Shown piece after piece: positions 46,093 to 54,105 of a DNA stretch of 64,000 bases. Position numbers and translations under genes: made by a program. Within the stretch, counting starts at the first letter, position 1, and each line of letters opens with the position of its first letter. Under the pieces are notes generated by a model. The model was given only the letters and a program-made list of their open reading frames with translations. It searched no databases and was not told the DNA's origin. The DNA lies in NCBI RefSeq assembly GCF_016591975.1, contig NZ_AP024169.1:2581001-2645000 (forward strand), given 5' to 3'. The stretch comes from Anaeromicropila herbilytica. Its GTDB lineage: Bacteria; Bacillota; Clostridia; Lachnospirales; Lachnospiraceae.

Positions 46093-46524
46093 TCAAATTT
46101 CTTTTTCCTGCAATTTCTTTTCCATCCAAATATGTGGACAATCCTCATCTAAATATTCTTCTCCTTGCATTTGGTATCCTTGCTTTTCATAAAATGTTGC
46201 AACTCGCACCTGTGCTGACAACATTACGCTTTTTCCGCCTTTTATCTTAATACTTTCTTCTACAAATGTAAGCATACCTGCTCCTATATTATTACCTCTG
46301 TATTCCTTTATAACAGCAATTCTACCTATAACATAGGATTCTTTTTTGATATGAAAATAGAATCTACAAGTTGATATTGGACTTTCCTTGTCATAAATGA
46401 CAATGTGTGTGGCGATATCGTCTATCTCATCAAACTCATCTTTAAAACCCTGCTCTTTTACAAACACTTCATTTCGTATAAGTCTAGCATCTTCTGGTAA
46501 ATAATTAAACTTTTTGGTTATCAT
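46093..46524 (-). CDS. GNAT acetyltransferase, ElaA type
   Basis: 143 residues. The RNEVFVKEQGF start and RIAVIKEYRGNNIGAGMLTF loop are typical of ElaA/GNAT proteins. The IS element begins only 23 bases before its ATG, right at the ribosome binding site AGGAGG, so the original promoter may have been replaced by element sequence. Confidence 0.85.
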   Translation of the reverse strand: MITKKFNYLPEDARLIRNEVFVKEQGFKDEFDEIDDIATHIVIYDKESPISTCRFYFHIKKESYVIGRIAVIKEYRGNNIGAGMLTFVEESIKIKGGKSVMLSAQVRVATFYEKQGYQMQGEEYLDEDCPHIWMEKKLQEKEI

Positions 46525-46547
46525 TTTGGACCTCCTCTATAACAAAA

Positions 46548-47920
46548 GGTTCTATAATAAATGTTGGGGTGTGTTAAAAACACACTTCCAACATTTTTGT
46601 TTTTATATTAAAATACATCTATATAAAGCCTCTTCACATGCCAACCGACCAAAGCTAACATTTTAAAGGAGGTATTTTATATAGATGCAATCTAATTGTA
46701 ACAAAAATCTTTTAAATTTAGAAGGTGTAAAATTAAAAAGTGTGCAACACACTTTAGATGGAATTATTATCAAGATTGAAACCAATCCCAAACCTCAAAT
46801 TTGTCCTTGTTGTGGAGCTGGAACATCTAAAATACACGATTATCGTTGGCAGAAAATTAAAGACTTACCTTTTCAGTTGTCCAATGCTTATTTATTGTTA
46901 AGAAAACGAAGATATGTATGTTCTTGTGGTAAACGTTTTTACGAGAAATATAGTTTTATAGCTAAATATCAGCAACGTACAACACGACTATCCTTCAAAA
47001 TTGTTGAATTGCTTCGTTCAACCAACAGTATTAAATATGTTGCTTCCCAAACTAATGTCTCAATGAATACAGTAATACGTATTCTTGATACACTCTCGTA
47101 TGATAAACCACATATTCCTCAATGCATTTCAATTGATGAATTTAAAGGGAATGCTGGTGATTCCAAATATCAATGTATTCTGGTGGATGCAAAGAAAAAA
47201 TGTATTCTTGATATTTTACCGGATCGTACTCAGTCCCATCTTATTGAGTATTTTAAATCTTGCAGTCGTGATGAAAGATATCGTGTTAAATTTTTTATTT
47301 CTGATATGTGGCAACCTTATATAGATCTTGCCAAAACATTCTTTCCTAATGCCACAATCATCGTAGATAAATATCACTACATTCGTCAGGTTTCCTGGGC
47401 AATTGAAAGTGTTCGTAAACGTTTACAAGCATCCATGACACCAACTCTTAGAAAGTACTATAAGCGAAGTAGAAAACTTATACTGACTCGATATTCTAAA
47501 TTAAAAGATGACAACAAAAAAGCCTGTGATTTAATGCTACAATACAGTGATGATTTACGACTAGCTCACAGGTTAAAAGAATGGTTCTATGAAATATGTC
47601 AGAGTAATAGCTATACATATCAAAGAACTGAATTTTGGGAGTGGGTAAAAAGTGCTGAAAGCTCTGGATTACACGAATTTGAAGCATGTGCAAAAACATA
47701 TAGACGCTGGTCTGAGTATATACTTAATGCCTTTAAGTATGGATATACAAATGGACCTACGGAAGGATTCAATAATAAAATCAAAGTACTAAAAAGAAGT
47801 TCTTATGGTGTACGTAATTTCGAAAGATTTCGTACACGTATCATTCACAGTTCTATGTAAAAAAATGGTCGGTTTTCAAGAGGCTTATTTGTCATGCAAA
47901 AAAACATCTATTATAGAACC
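46548..47920 (+). mobile_element. ISL3-family insertion sequence, apparently complete
   Basis: 1373 bp. The ends GGTTCTATAATAAATGTT (46548-46565) and AACATCTATTATAGAACC (47903-47920) are inverted repeats with one mismatch. A second, internal pair (about 46625-46652 and 47865-47890) shares the CCTCTT and ACCGACCA blocks. It encodes one transposase. No clear target duplication is visible (TAACAAAA left versus TAGTCATA right), so it may have rearranged after insertion or carry no direct repeat. Confidence 0.85.
46685..47860 (+). CDS. ISL3-family transposase
   Basis: 391 residues. N-terminal zinc-ribbon ICPCCGAGTSKIHDYRWQKI (about 37-56), then a DDE transposase: SIDEFKGN with the first Asp, FISDMWQPY with the second, and the C-terminal Glu in TNGPTEGFNNKIKVLKR. 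It begins with AAAGGAGG. The frame is intact, so the element may be mobile. Confidence 0.92.
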   Translation: MQSNCNKNLLNLEGVKLKSVQHTLDGIIIKIETNPKPQICPCCGAGTSKIHDYRWQKIKDLPFQLSNAYLLLRKRRYVCSCGKRFYEKYSFIAKYQQRTTRLSFKIVELLRSTNSIKYVASQTNVSMNTVIRILDTLSYDKPHIPQCISIDEFKGNAGDSKYQCILVDAKKKCILDILPDRTQSHLIEYFKSCSRDERYRVKFFISDMWQPYIDLAKTFFPNATIIVDKYHYIRQVSWAIESVRKRLQASMTPTLRKYYKRSRKLILTRYSKLKDDNKKACDLMLQYSDDLRLAHRLKEWFYEICQSNSYTYQRTEFWEWVKSAESSGLHEFEACAKTYRRWSEYILNAFKYGYTNGPTEGFNNKIKVLKRSSYGVRNFERFRTRIIHSSM

Positions 47921-47933
47921 TAGTCATAAAAAT

Positions 47934-47998
47934 AGCTCTATTGTCAGTGTTAGTGCGGGTGCAACGCACCTCACACCCCAACACTTGACAAAGAGCCT
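47934..47998. repeat. MITE-like palindrome related to the ISL3 ends
   Basis: The two halves, beginning AGCTCTATTGTCA and ending TGACAAAGAGCCT, pair as an imperfect palindrome across the whole 65 bp. The minus-strand end reads GGCTCTTTGTCAAGTGTTGG, typical of ISL3 ends, and shares TGTTGGGGTGTG with the IS at 46562-46573. It looks like an internally deleted IS (only its ends) lying 13 bp from the intact one. Confidence 0.7.
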
Positions 47999-48004
47999 AA
48001 CAAA

Positions 48005-48072
48005 AAGGCACCCAAAAGCTAACCTTATAGTGTGAATACACACCGTACCTACGGTTGGCTTTTGGATGCCTT
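48005..48072. repeat. Long inverted repeat
   Basis: AAGGCACCCAAAAGCTAACC (48005-48024) pairs with 48053-48072 with three mismatches. The 28-base loop contains GTGTGAATACACAC. It follows the MITE by 7 bases. It lacks T-runs and is probably part of a mobile or structured repeat. Confidence 0.5.
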
Positions 48073-48081
48073 AAAATGCAA

Positions 48082-48330
48082 TCATCCGGTGATGAAAGCA
48101 TAAGCTTTTATAATTTGCAAATAAACTATAACAAATAACTTATTTGGTGTCAATGATATATTTCTGTATGATTCATTAACACAGTTCTTATTATCAATTA
48201 CACATCCCCTAAGGATGGCAAAAACACAAAGTACACTTGCAATAACATACAAGCTAAGTCCCACCATTAGTACTGGTTTTCTTCCATATTTATCACTAAT
48301 AGGTCCCCAGAACAAGGTTCCAACTATTAT
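48082..48330 (-). pseudogene. Fragment of an MFS drug-efflux gene
   Basis: The frame reads LFWGPISDKYGRKPVLMVGL then SLYVIASVLCVFAILRG. GPISDKYGRKPVLM is the signature of the loop between helices 2 and 3 in MFS (Bcr/CflA-like) pumps. Only this piece exists; beyond it the frame is unrelated. Confidence 0.75.
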
Positions 48331-48405
48331 CTCATTGCTTATGCTAGTAAATTCATCAATTAAATTTAAAATAAATATAATCTCGTCCCTTTATATTCTG
48401 ATGTA
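48326..48405 (-). pseudogene. Relic of an AadA-like 5' end
   Basis: This segment aligns with 45312-45397 (the start of the AadA-like gene and its upstream) at most positions, and its translation LNLIDEFTSISNEII parallels the intact QNLIDQFTSMSKEII. It runs in frame into the MFS fragment. An old duplication joined by an illegitimate junction is the simplest reading. Confidence 0.7.
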
Positions 48406-48407
48406 TC

Positions 48408-48851
48408 TTATATAATATATCTTTCTAACACACTATCGATTAATGGTAATAGTGGATTATCATTCTTGATATGCCTACGATAAAACTCCGCTGTTTTAGT
48501 ATGAACCTTCACACCATTATGTATAATGTCACGCGTTTCCTCTATACAGTCTTTTTTGTCATAAGGAAACATAAAATGAACTTTCTGATTTTGTATCTCT
48601 GCGAAAAAATACTCCATTTCATATTCACTAATTTTGATATCAGTTTGATTATAATTTATTAAAAGTTGTTTTACTTTATCCTTGTATTGTCTTAATATAA
48701 TAACGTCAATGTCATCCATTATAAACTCTACGCCATGTATGAACACAGATGTTGACGCATCAAACTGATATTCAATATTATTTATCTCAAATAATTCAGC
48801 TAAGTAGCATATAACATTCCATTGTTCTTCCATATATTTATCACTCCCCAA
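48408..48851 (-). CDS. Nucleotidyltransferase-fold protein
   Basis: 147 residues. STSVFIHGVEFIMDDIDVII (about 33-52) carries a DDID acidic cluster like Pol-beta-type nucleotidyltransferases. The N-terminal WNVICYLAELFEINNIEYQ and C-terminal RRHIKNDNPLLPLIDSVLER resemble small clostridial proteins of the lincosamide-nucleotidyltransferase type. The function is uncertain. Confidence 0.65.
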   Translation of the reverse strand: MGSDKYMEEQWNVICYLAELFEINNIEYQFDASTSVFIHGVEFIMDDIDVIILRQYKDKVKQLLINYNQTDIKISEYEMEYFFAEIQNQKVHFMFPYDKKDCIEETRDIIHNGVKVHTKTAEFYRRHIKNDNPLLPLIDSVLERYII

Positions 48852-48888
48852 AATAAATTATTGAAACCAAGTTCCATTTGAGCTACCT

Positions 48889-49395
48889 TTATACTTCTAT
48901 CTCAAACCCATATTCATGCAATGTAAGGTCATCATCGATTCTTTCTTCATAGATTCCATCTACCTGCCTAAATCCATTTTTTAAATAAACATTTATAGCT
49001 GGTTGATTTATATCCACAACAAAAAGCCTTAAATATTTGGCATTCTTCTGCTTAGTGAGTGTAATAGCATGCTTTAGCATTATACTGCCAATTCCTCGTC
49101 TTGAATAATTAACATTAACTCCGAAACGGTCAAGATATAATGCCTTCTCATGGGCATTTTCCCATTTCACATAACTTTCTCCATCATTTGATTCACATAA
49201 TGCAAATGCTGCAACTATATCATTAGACTCGATTAGTACATAAAGGCGATTATTCTCAATATCATTACTAAAAAACTCACATGGATAAATTTCGTCCCAT
49301 ATTGCTATGTTATTTCTGTTCATATTATCTATTATTTTTCCATACATCGCTTTTAGTTTCGATAAGTCGTTACTATTTGCCAGTCTCAAATTCAT
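48889..49395 (-). CDS. GNAT-family N-acetyltransferase
   Basis: 168 residues from the ATG at 49395 (GAGGTA upstream; the frame opens earlier but without a site). FGVNVNYSRRGIGSIMLKHA (about residues 88-107) is the acetyl-CoA loop and YLKNGFRQVDG the conserved last part. The N-terminal half is the longer KAMYGKIIDNMNR type. The acceptor is unknown. Confidence 0.82.
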   Translation of the reverse strand: MNLRLANSNDLSKLKAMYGKIIDNMNRNNIAIWDEIYPCEFFSNDIENNRLYVLIESNDIVAAFALCESNDGESYVKWENAHEKALYLDRFGVNVNYSRRGIGSIMLKHAITLTKQKNAKYLRLFVVDINQPAINVYLKNGFRQVDGIYEERIDDDLTLHEYGFEIEV

Positions 49396-49459
49396 ATCAA
49401 TATACCTCATATTCAAATTATTATTGTAGTTCAGACTCAAAAAAATCAACTGATATAAC

Positions 49460-49561
49460 TTAAACGTTACAAAATTTTCGTACAACCAGCCCTATTTTAG
49501 GATTACCAATCAATTGAAAACCTAATTTTTTATATGTGGAATACTGTCCATGGTAATTTGT
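49460..49561 (-). pseudogene. GNAT C-terminal relic
   Basis: 34 codons TNYHGQYSTYKKLGFQLIGN then PKIGLVVRKFCNV to a TAA at 49460. YKKLGFQLIGN and the strand after it are the usual GNAT end. No upstream part exists. Confidence 0.55.
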
Positions 49562-49623
49562 TCATGAAAACAAGTGTGTAGTTCTATCGTATACGTATAT
49601 GAGTATGAAATACTATATTCTTG

Positions 49624-50145
49624 TTATACTCTTCCAATATAATAAAATACATCTTTCTGATTTCTAAATTCATCTATGCCCATATATTTCATTCCTATTT
49701 TTTGAAGTACCCTTCTTGATGCTATATTTTCTGGATCAGCCATTCCATAAATACCAGTGATATTTGTTGTTTTGAATGCTTGTTTAATTATTTCTCTTCC
49801 GATTTCAGTTGCATATCCTTTATTCCAATAGGACACGTCAAGTTTCCATTCAATCTCAGGCTCGTCTACCTTATAAGGATTTAACCCAGTCAATCCAATT
49901 ATCTTGTTACTTGTTTTTTCAATGATAGCACCATGAAAACAATCTAAGGTGATAAAGTTTTTCTTAATAAAGAACTGAATATATTGTTCAGTTTTATATT
50001 TATCCCAAGGCTTGTTTTTATCTTTTGTATATTGATGTACTAAGGGATTGGACATAACTTCATATAAACCTGCAACATCATTCATTGTATATTGTCGCAC
50101 TATCAGGTTTTTAGTTTCAAAAAAAATATGTACCATACTATTCAT
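49624..50145 (-). CDS. GNAT acetyltransferase, RimJ/RimL type
   Basis: 173 residues from the ATG at 50145, since GGAGATAA lies just upstream, inside the first codons of an earlier ATG at 50157. EWKLDVSYWNKGYATEIGRE (about 98-117) is the acetyl-CoA loop, and NIASRRVLQKIGMKYMG the conserved end. Acetylates a ribosomal protein or a small molecule; unassigned. Confidence 0.82.
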   Translation of the reverse strand: MNSMVHIFFETKNLIVRQYTMNDVAGLYEVMSNPLVHQYTKDKNKPWDKYKTEQYIQFFIKKNFITLDCFHGAIIEKTSNKIIGLTGLNPYKVDEPEIEWKLDVSYWNKGYATEIGREIIKQAFKTTNITGIYGMADPENIASRRVLQKIGMKYMGIDEFRNQKDVFYYIGRV

Positions 50146-50268
50146 TATTATCTCCATAATATACTATAAGCTATAATCCATGTATTGTGCATTAGCAATC
50201 CATAACATGGTATTGGTTGAACTGGATACTTCTCTTAATCGTAGGAATCTGAACATCCCTTTCTAATA

Positions 50269-51858
50269 TTACTGTACAAAATAATCAAGAGTTCTCCCAT
50301 TATAAGTCAATCTAATATGTCTCTTCGATATTACCCGATATCCAAGCTCTATGGTCTGCTTATAATCATTGATCACGATTACCTTGCGATTAATATCTAT
50401 AGAATAAGTAGCATCTCCATCCACTGAATCTCCATATATTAAGAACCAAGGATTAGTGCCATCGATAGCGTTTATTACATCATCCTTTAAGAATTCAACC
50501 GTATACTCTTGTTCTTCATTCCACCAACTCTTACCAGAAGTTCCACCAAAGAAATCTTTCGCTTTCGCCTCTGTGGCAAATGTTATATTCTCCTCATCAC
50601 TGTATTTGAGATTCTCTGCAATAATCGTTAGCGTATATTTTTGTGCTACGCTACCATCAATATTTTTGAATATTACGTTAACGTGGTAAGTTCCTTCCGC
50701 AGATATCGATAGTTGCATCTTCCCATCAACTAACACCGCATTTACTTCTGAACTGTCCGAAGTAATTTGTTCCATCGATCCTCCTGTTAACGGATTGCCA
50801 CTTGTATCAGTAATTGGATAGGAACAGGTGTATATGCCCTTTACTTCTTTTGGCTTCAATGTAACTACTTGTGGCATATCATATGTTTCAATGACATTGA
50901 TCTCATATTTATTGACAATGGCTTTACCTTTATCATGATACGTTAGAAATATATCTGTTTTTCCAATCTTTAATCCATTTAATAATAAGGACGCGCTAGC
51001 TGACTTGACATCCTCACTAAGTTTGGCTGATACTATGGTATTATCCTTTATATCGATAGATAATTTTCCGCTCTTAGGTGGTGTGAAATAGAGGATTACC
51101 GACTTCCCTTTCACTACCTTCTTGCTTTCCGTGTAAATACTTCCATCATTCTTTGGCACCATGATACCAAATTGATACCAATATTCCGACCCGTCCTTAA
51201 AATCCACAAACACATTACCACTTGTATAACCATAATTGGTCGCAGTTATGGTAAAATTCTTATTCTTTTCACTAGTCTTCATTGTACAAACATTGCTGTC
51301 TTCATATACAACTGTGTCAAATCCAAGCATTGAGCTACTATATTTACCAAATGTACTATGTATCGAGTCAATTTCTACGCTGTTATCAATCTTAAAGCTC
51401 TTTTTTTCACCTTTATTAAAAAGTTGAGTTGCTGAATAACCACGGTTGTACTCTTTTGCGAAATTTATCTTAATTCTTACATTAAACGATTTCCTTTTAT
51501 TTGCGTTATAATATTTGACTATGATGCTAGAGGATTCTTCTTTCCAAGTATTATTTGCAACACATGCCAATACAGCAGTATGTTTCTTACCGTTTGACAG
51601 ATAGGTTTTCTTTTTTACCGAGACTCTTTTATCTGATGAAGAAAACGTCAAATTCTTAATTGATGCGGTTTTCATATCGAATACAGATACCGTTTCGTAT
51701 ACCCCCGCAGTCATTGTCTTTGTTGTTGTTTTTGTTGTAGTTTCCATCTTAGTTTTCGATTCCATATTCTGAAATATCATTACTACCAGAATCATAATTA
51801 TCGTACAGAATAATATTACTTTTAATTTCTTAGTTAATATCATTATCTTATTCTTCAT
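50269..51858 (-). CDS. Large cell-surface protein, beta-rich, function unknown
   Basis: 529 residues. The N-terminal membrane helix (VILFCTIIMILVVMIFQ) is followed by a Thr/Lys-rich stretch (METTTKTTTKTMTAGVYETV) and then about 450 residues of beta-rich Ig/big-like sequence (GIMVPKNDGSIYTES, GKLSIDIKDNTIVSAKLSED, TIELGYRVISKRHIRLTYNG). Probably membrane-anchored and exposed. I do not recognise a family or enzyme motif. Confidence 0.7.
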   Translation of the reverse strand: MKNKIMILTKKLKVILFCTIIMILVVMIFQNMESKTKMETTTKTTTKTMTAGVYETVSVFDMKTASIKNLTFSSSDKRVSVKKKTYLSNGKKHTAVLACVANNTWKEESSSIIVKYYNANKRKSFNVRIKINFAKEYNRGYSATQLFNKGEKKSFKIDNSVEIDSIHSTFGKYSSSMLGFDTVVYEDSNVCTMKTSEKNKNFTITATNYGYTSGNVFVDFKDGSEYWYQFGIMVPKNDGSIYTESKKVVKGKSVILYFTPPKSGKLSIDIKDNTIVSAKLSEDVKSASASLLLNGLKIGKTDIFLTYHDKGKAIVNKYEINVIETYDMPQVVTLKPKEVKGIYTCSYPITDTSGNPLTGGSMEQITSDSSEVNAVLVDGKMQLSISAEGTYHVNVIFKNIDGSVAQKYTLTIIAENLKYSDEENITFATEAKAKDFFGGTSGKSWWNEEQEYTVEFLKDDVINAIDGTNPWFLIYGDSVDGDATYSIDINRKVIVINDYKQTIELGYRVISKRHIRLTYNGRTLDYFVQ

Positions 51859-51912
51859 TAAACTCCTCCAAAGGCAAACTCAAGTTAATATTATACCTAT
51901 TAGGTGCATCGT

Positions 51913-52737
51913 CTACCAGATGTCGTAATGCACAGATGAGGCATCCCATAACTCACGAGATACCCTTTCCTCATCTGGATGACCAAAAGCTATTATGGCA
52001 AACGGATCTACTTTCAATGGGAGATTCAATTTATTGACAATGAGCTTATGCCAATCTGAATTTGCCCTTACACCACACCAAACGCCACCAAGACCAAGCC
52101 CGTGTATGCTAAGAAGCATATTTTGAACGGCAGCGGCACAGTCAGCATATATAAACTCTTTTATTCCTTCTATGTTTTTATCTCCGCAAACAACTATGCC
52201 ACATGCGGCTCCTCCGAGCATACTTGCATTATAATTACTTTCTGACAGTTCCATGAGCATATCTCTATTTTGGATAACTACGAAATGACAAGGGCATTTA
52301 CCTTTTGCTGATGGAGCATACATTCCAGATTGCAAAACAGTATTCAACATACTTTCAGAAATAGGTTCCGATGTAAACTTACGAATACTACGCCTTGTTT
52401 TTATTGCTGTTACAACGTCTATACTACTTACAGAAAGACTGGGAATTAAACTGTTTTCATTTTCTATTTCGTTATTTTCAGGGGCCATTGTGATATGTAC
52501 GGACATTTTTTCGCCTATAAAATCAAGCTCTTTTTGCATTGATTTGTCTATTGTCATAATCTGCTTGCCTCCACCTCTTGAGATAAGTTTATTTCGATAT
52601 GGCACATCATTAATTGTTCCTATAACAAAGATAGCGCCTTTTTGCTTATCAAATACTTCCTTTGCATTAAAGGGAAGTTCAATGTAAGTCAATCGACCTG
52701 ATTCATCTTTTATGATTTCTGTATTAAATATCTCCAT
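51913..52737 (-). CDS. DUF1905 domain fused to nitroreductase
   Basis: 274 residues. Residues 1-95 match DUF1905 (GAIFVIGTINDVPYRNKLIS, then GEKMSVHITM). Residues about 108-274 are a nitroreductase-type FMN domain (IKTRRSIRKF, APSAKGKCPCHFVVIQNRDM, GLGLGGVWCG). The Cys-rich CPCH stretch is unusual. Likely reduces nitro or enone compounds. It has the family-B promoter at 52929 and a 5' leader of about 180 bases. Confidence 0.82.
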   Translation of the reverse strand: MEIFNTEIIKDESGRLTYIELPFNAKEVFDKQKGAIFVIGTINDVPYRNKLISRGGGKQIMTIDKSMQKELDFIGEKMSVHITMAPENNEIENENSLIPSLSVSSIDVVTAIKTRRSIRKFTSEPISESMLNTVLQSGMYAPSAKGKCPCHFVVIQNRDMLMELSESNYNASMLGGAACGIVVCGDKNIEGIKEFIYADCAAAVQNMLLSIHGLGLGGVWCGVRANSDWHKLIVNKLNLPLKVDPFAIIAFGHPDEERVSRELWDASSVHYDIW

Positions 52738-52762
52738 AAAAAACCTCCTAGTCTAAAAAATA

Positions 52763-52847
52763 TTAAATACCATAGTGTTCAAACAATCCTTTCAATAATG
52801 TAGATTTGCCACACCACTTGCAACTATATAAGAATAAAATCTTTCAT
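52763..52847 (-). pseudogene. Relic of a P-loop kinase N-terminus
   Basis: An ATG at 52847 with GGAG upstream gives MKDFILI and then a stop. In a shifted frame the sequence continues CGKSTLLKGLFEHYGI to a stop at 52763. CGKSTLLKG resembles a Walker A and helix; the front Gly-rich part is scrambled. A frameshifted kinase start, or chance. Confidence 0.4.
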
Positions 52848-52928
52848 TTTCCAACTCCAAAAATATATATAAATTTTCATTACATGATTACTTATAAAAC
52901 TTTAATCATTCAATCAATATTAAAATAA

Positions 52929-52957
52929 ATTATAACCCACTTACCATATAATGTCAT
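52929..52957 (-). promoter_or_regulatory. Promoter, family B copy 2
   Basis: Minus strand: ATGACA, 17 bases beginning TTATATGG, TATAAT. It lies 190 bases before the nitroreductase start and just after the terminator of 53066. The 52738-53065 gap holds this, the P-loop relic and the terminator. Confidence 0.65.
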
Positions 52958-53015
52958 CAAAGATTTGACTTAATAAATGTTCTGCTCTATATAAGTTTTA
53001 TATTAATTACAAAAA

Positions 53016-53049
53016 AATCAACCAATTGGTTTATTCCAACTGGTTGATT
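53016..53049 (-). terminator. Terminator of the 87-residue membrane protein gene
   Basis: AATCAACCAATTGG pairs with CCAACTGGTTGATT (one mismatch) around a 6-base loop. On the minus strand it ends in T7, and there are T and A runs on both sides. Confidence 0.85.
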
Positions 53050-53065
53050 TTTTCTTTACATCGTG

Positions 53066-53329
53066 TTATTGCTGCATTTCATTTTGATTATCACAGCATT
53101 TCTTATTACTTTTTCTACTATGATTCATAATCATAAAAAACATACTTCCCATCATAATTGGACAGATAAACGGTGCGATGAGCCCTAACAAACCTGCTGC
53201 CTGAGGGCTATACCTTGATATAAATGGCAGTGCTAGAACTATTAGAAATGGTAGTCCACAACACAATACCATATGTAATATATGCTTAATTGGACTTGAT
53301 TTTTTATCTTCATTCTTATGACAATTCAT
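53066..53329 (-). CDS. Small two-helix membrane protein
   Basis: 87 residues with two membrane helices (ILHMVLCCGLPFLIVLALPF and LLGLIAPFICPIMMGSMFFM) and a Cys/His-rich tail (CCDNQNEMQQ; CHKNEDKK in front). This resembles small, uncharacterised clostridial membrane proteins with metal-binding-like ends. It has its own terminator; function unknown. Confidence 0.75.
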   Translation of the reverse strand: MNCHKNEDKKSSPIKHILHMVLCCGLPFLIVLALPFISRYSPQAAGLLGLIAPFICPIMMGSMFFMIMNHSRKSNKKCCDNQNEMQQ

Positions 53330-53404
53330 AATAATCCTCCTGTTCCTATCAACTTATACCTTTATCATACACAATCATTATGGAGATTCTATGCAGATTA
53401 TAAA

Positions 53405-54085
53405 TTATTCGGCTTTTTCAACTTTTTGAATGAATTCTTTTAATACTTTATCATCCTTCATAGCTTTTTCAAGATTTGTATTAACCTCATTTGTTACAGT
53501 TTTCATATCTTCCTCTTTCAATAACAAATTAATATAATCATTTTGTTCTTCACTATTAGCATCCTTCTTAACCGCATATTTTCCATCAGAAGCTTTTCCT
53601 GCATATATTACACTCATTCCAGGTGCTAATGTCTTAATGTTCTCAAATTTCATATCATAGGATGAAAATATTACATAGGTTTCATTTGCAAGACCTGATT
53701 TTATATAAGAAGTTATATTAGTATAGGCTTCTATTCCTTCTCTTTTCTCATCGGACTTACTTTTCGCTAGTGTAAGATAATAATTCTCTGCAAGATTCTC
53801 TAATTCTTTTTTGGTATTCTCATCAAGTGTTCTCTCAATCTCCTTTGTTGAATCTTCACCAAGAGTTGTTGAATCTATTTCTGTGTCAGTTTCTTTGGAA
53901 TCTTTTTGAGTTTTACTATCCCTATTAACAATAGTTGATGTATCTTGGGTTGTTTCTTTTGAATTTGTAATGTTATTTTTTGATAGTGTTAAATATATAT
54001 TAGTTATTATCAATAGCAATATAACTACGGTAATAGCTCCTCCTAGTAAGAGATATCTTTTGTAATTTATCTTATTTCCTTTCAT
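53405..54085 (-). CDS. Membrane-anchored protein, function unknown
   Basis: 226 residues. One membrane helix (LLLGGAITVVILLLIITNIY, residues 13-32), then a 55-residue Ser/Thr/Asp linker, then a globular domain with ALANETYVIFSSYDMKFENI-like sequence. It is likely extracellular. It follows the NlpC/P60 gene by 20 bases on the same strand, so the two are probably co-expressed at the wall. Confidence 0.72.
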   Translation of the reverse strand: MKGNKINYKRYLLLGGAITVVILLLIITNIYLTLSKNNITNSKETTQDTSTIVNRDSKTQKDSKETDTEIDSTTLGEDSTKEIERTLDENTKKELENLAENYYLTLAKSKSDEKREGIEAYTNITSYIKSGLANETYVIFSSYDMKFENIKTLAPGMSVIYAGKASDGKYAVKKDANSEEQNDYINLLLKEEDMKTVTNEVNTNLEKAMKDDKVLKEFIQKVEKAE

Positions 54086-54105
54086 TAAATCCTCCTACTA
54101 GTTGA

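Noticed and set aside
46540..47928. An 8-bp target duplication around the IS
   Set aside because: TAACAAAA and TAGTCATA differ at three of eight positions; I do not call a duplication.
48005..48072. The inverted repeat as a terminator
   Set aside because: No T-run at either side and no gene end nearby; kept only as a repeat.
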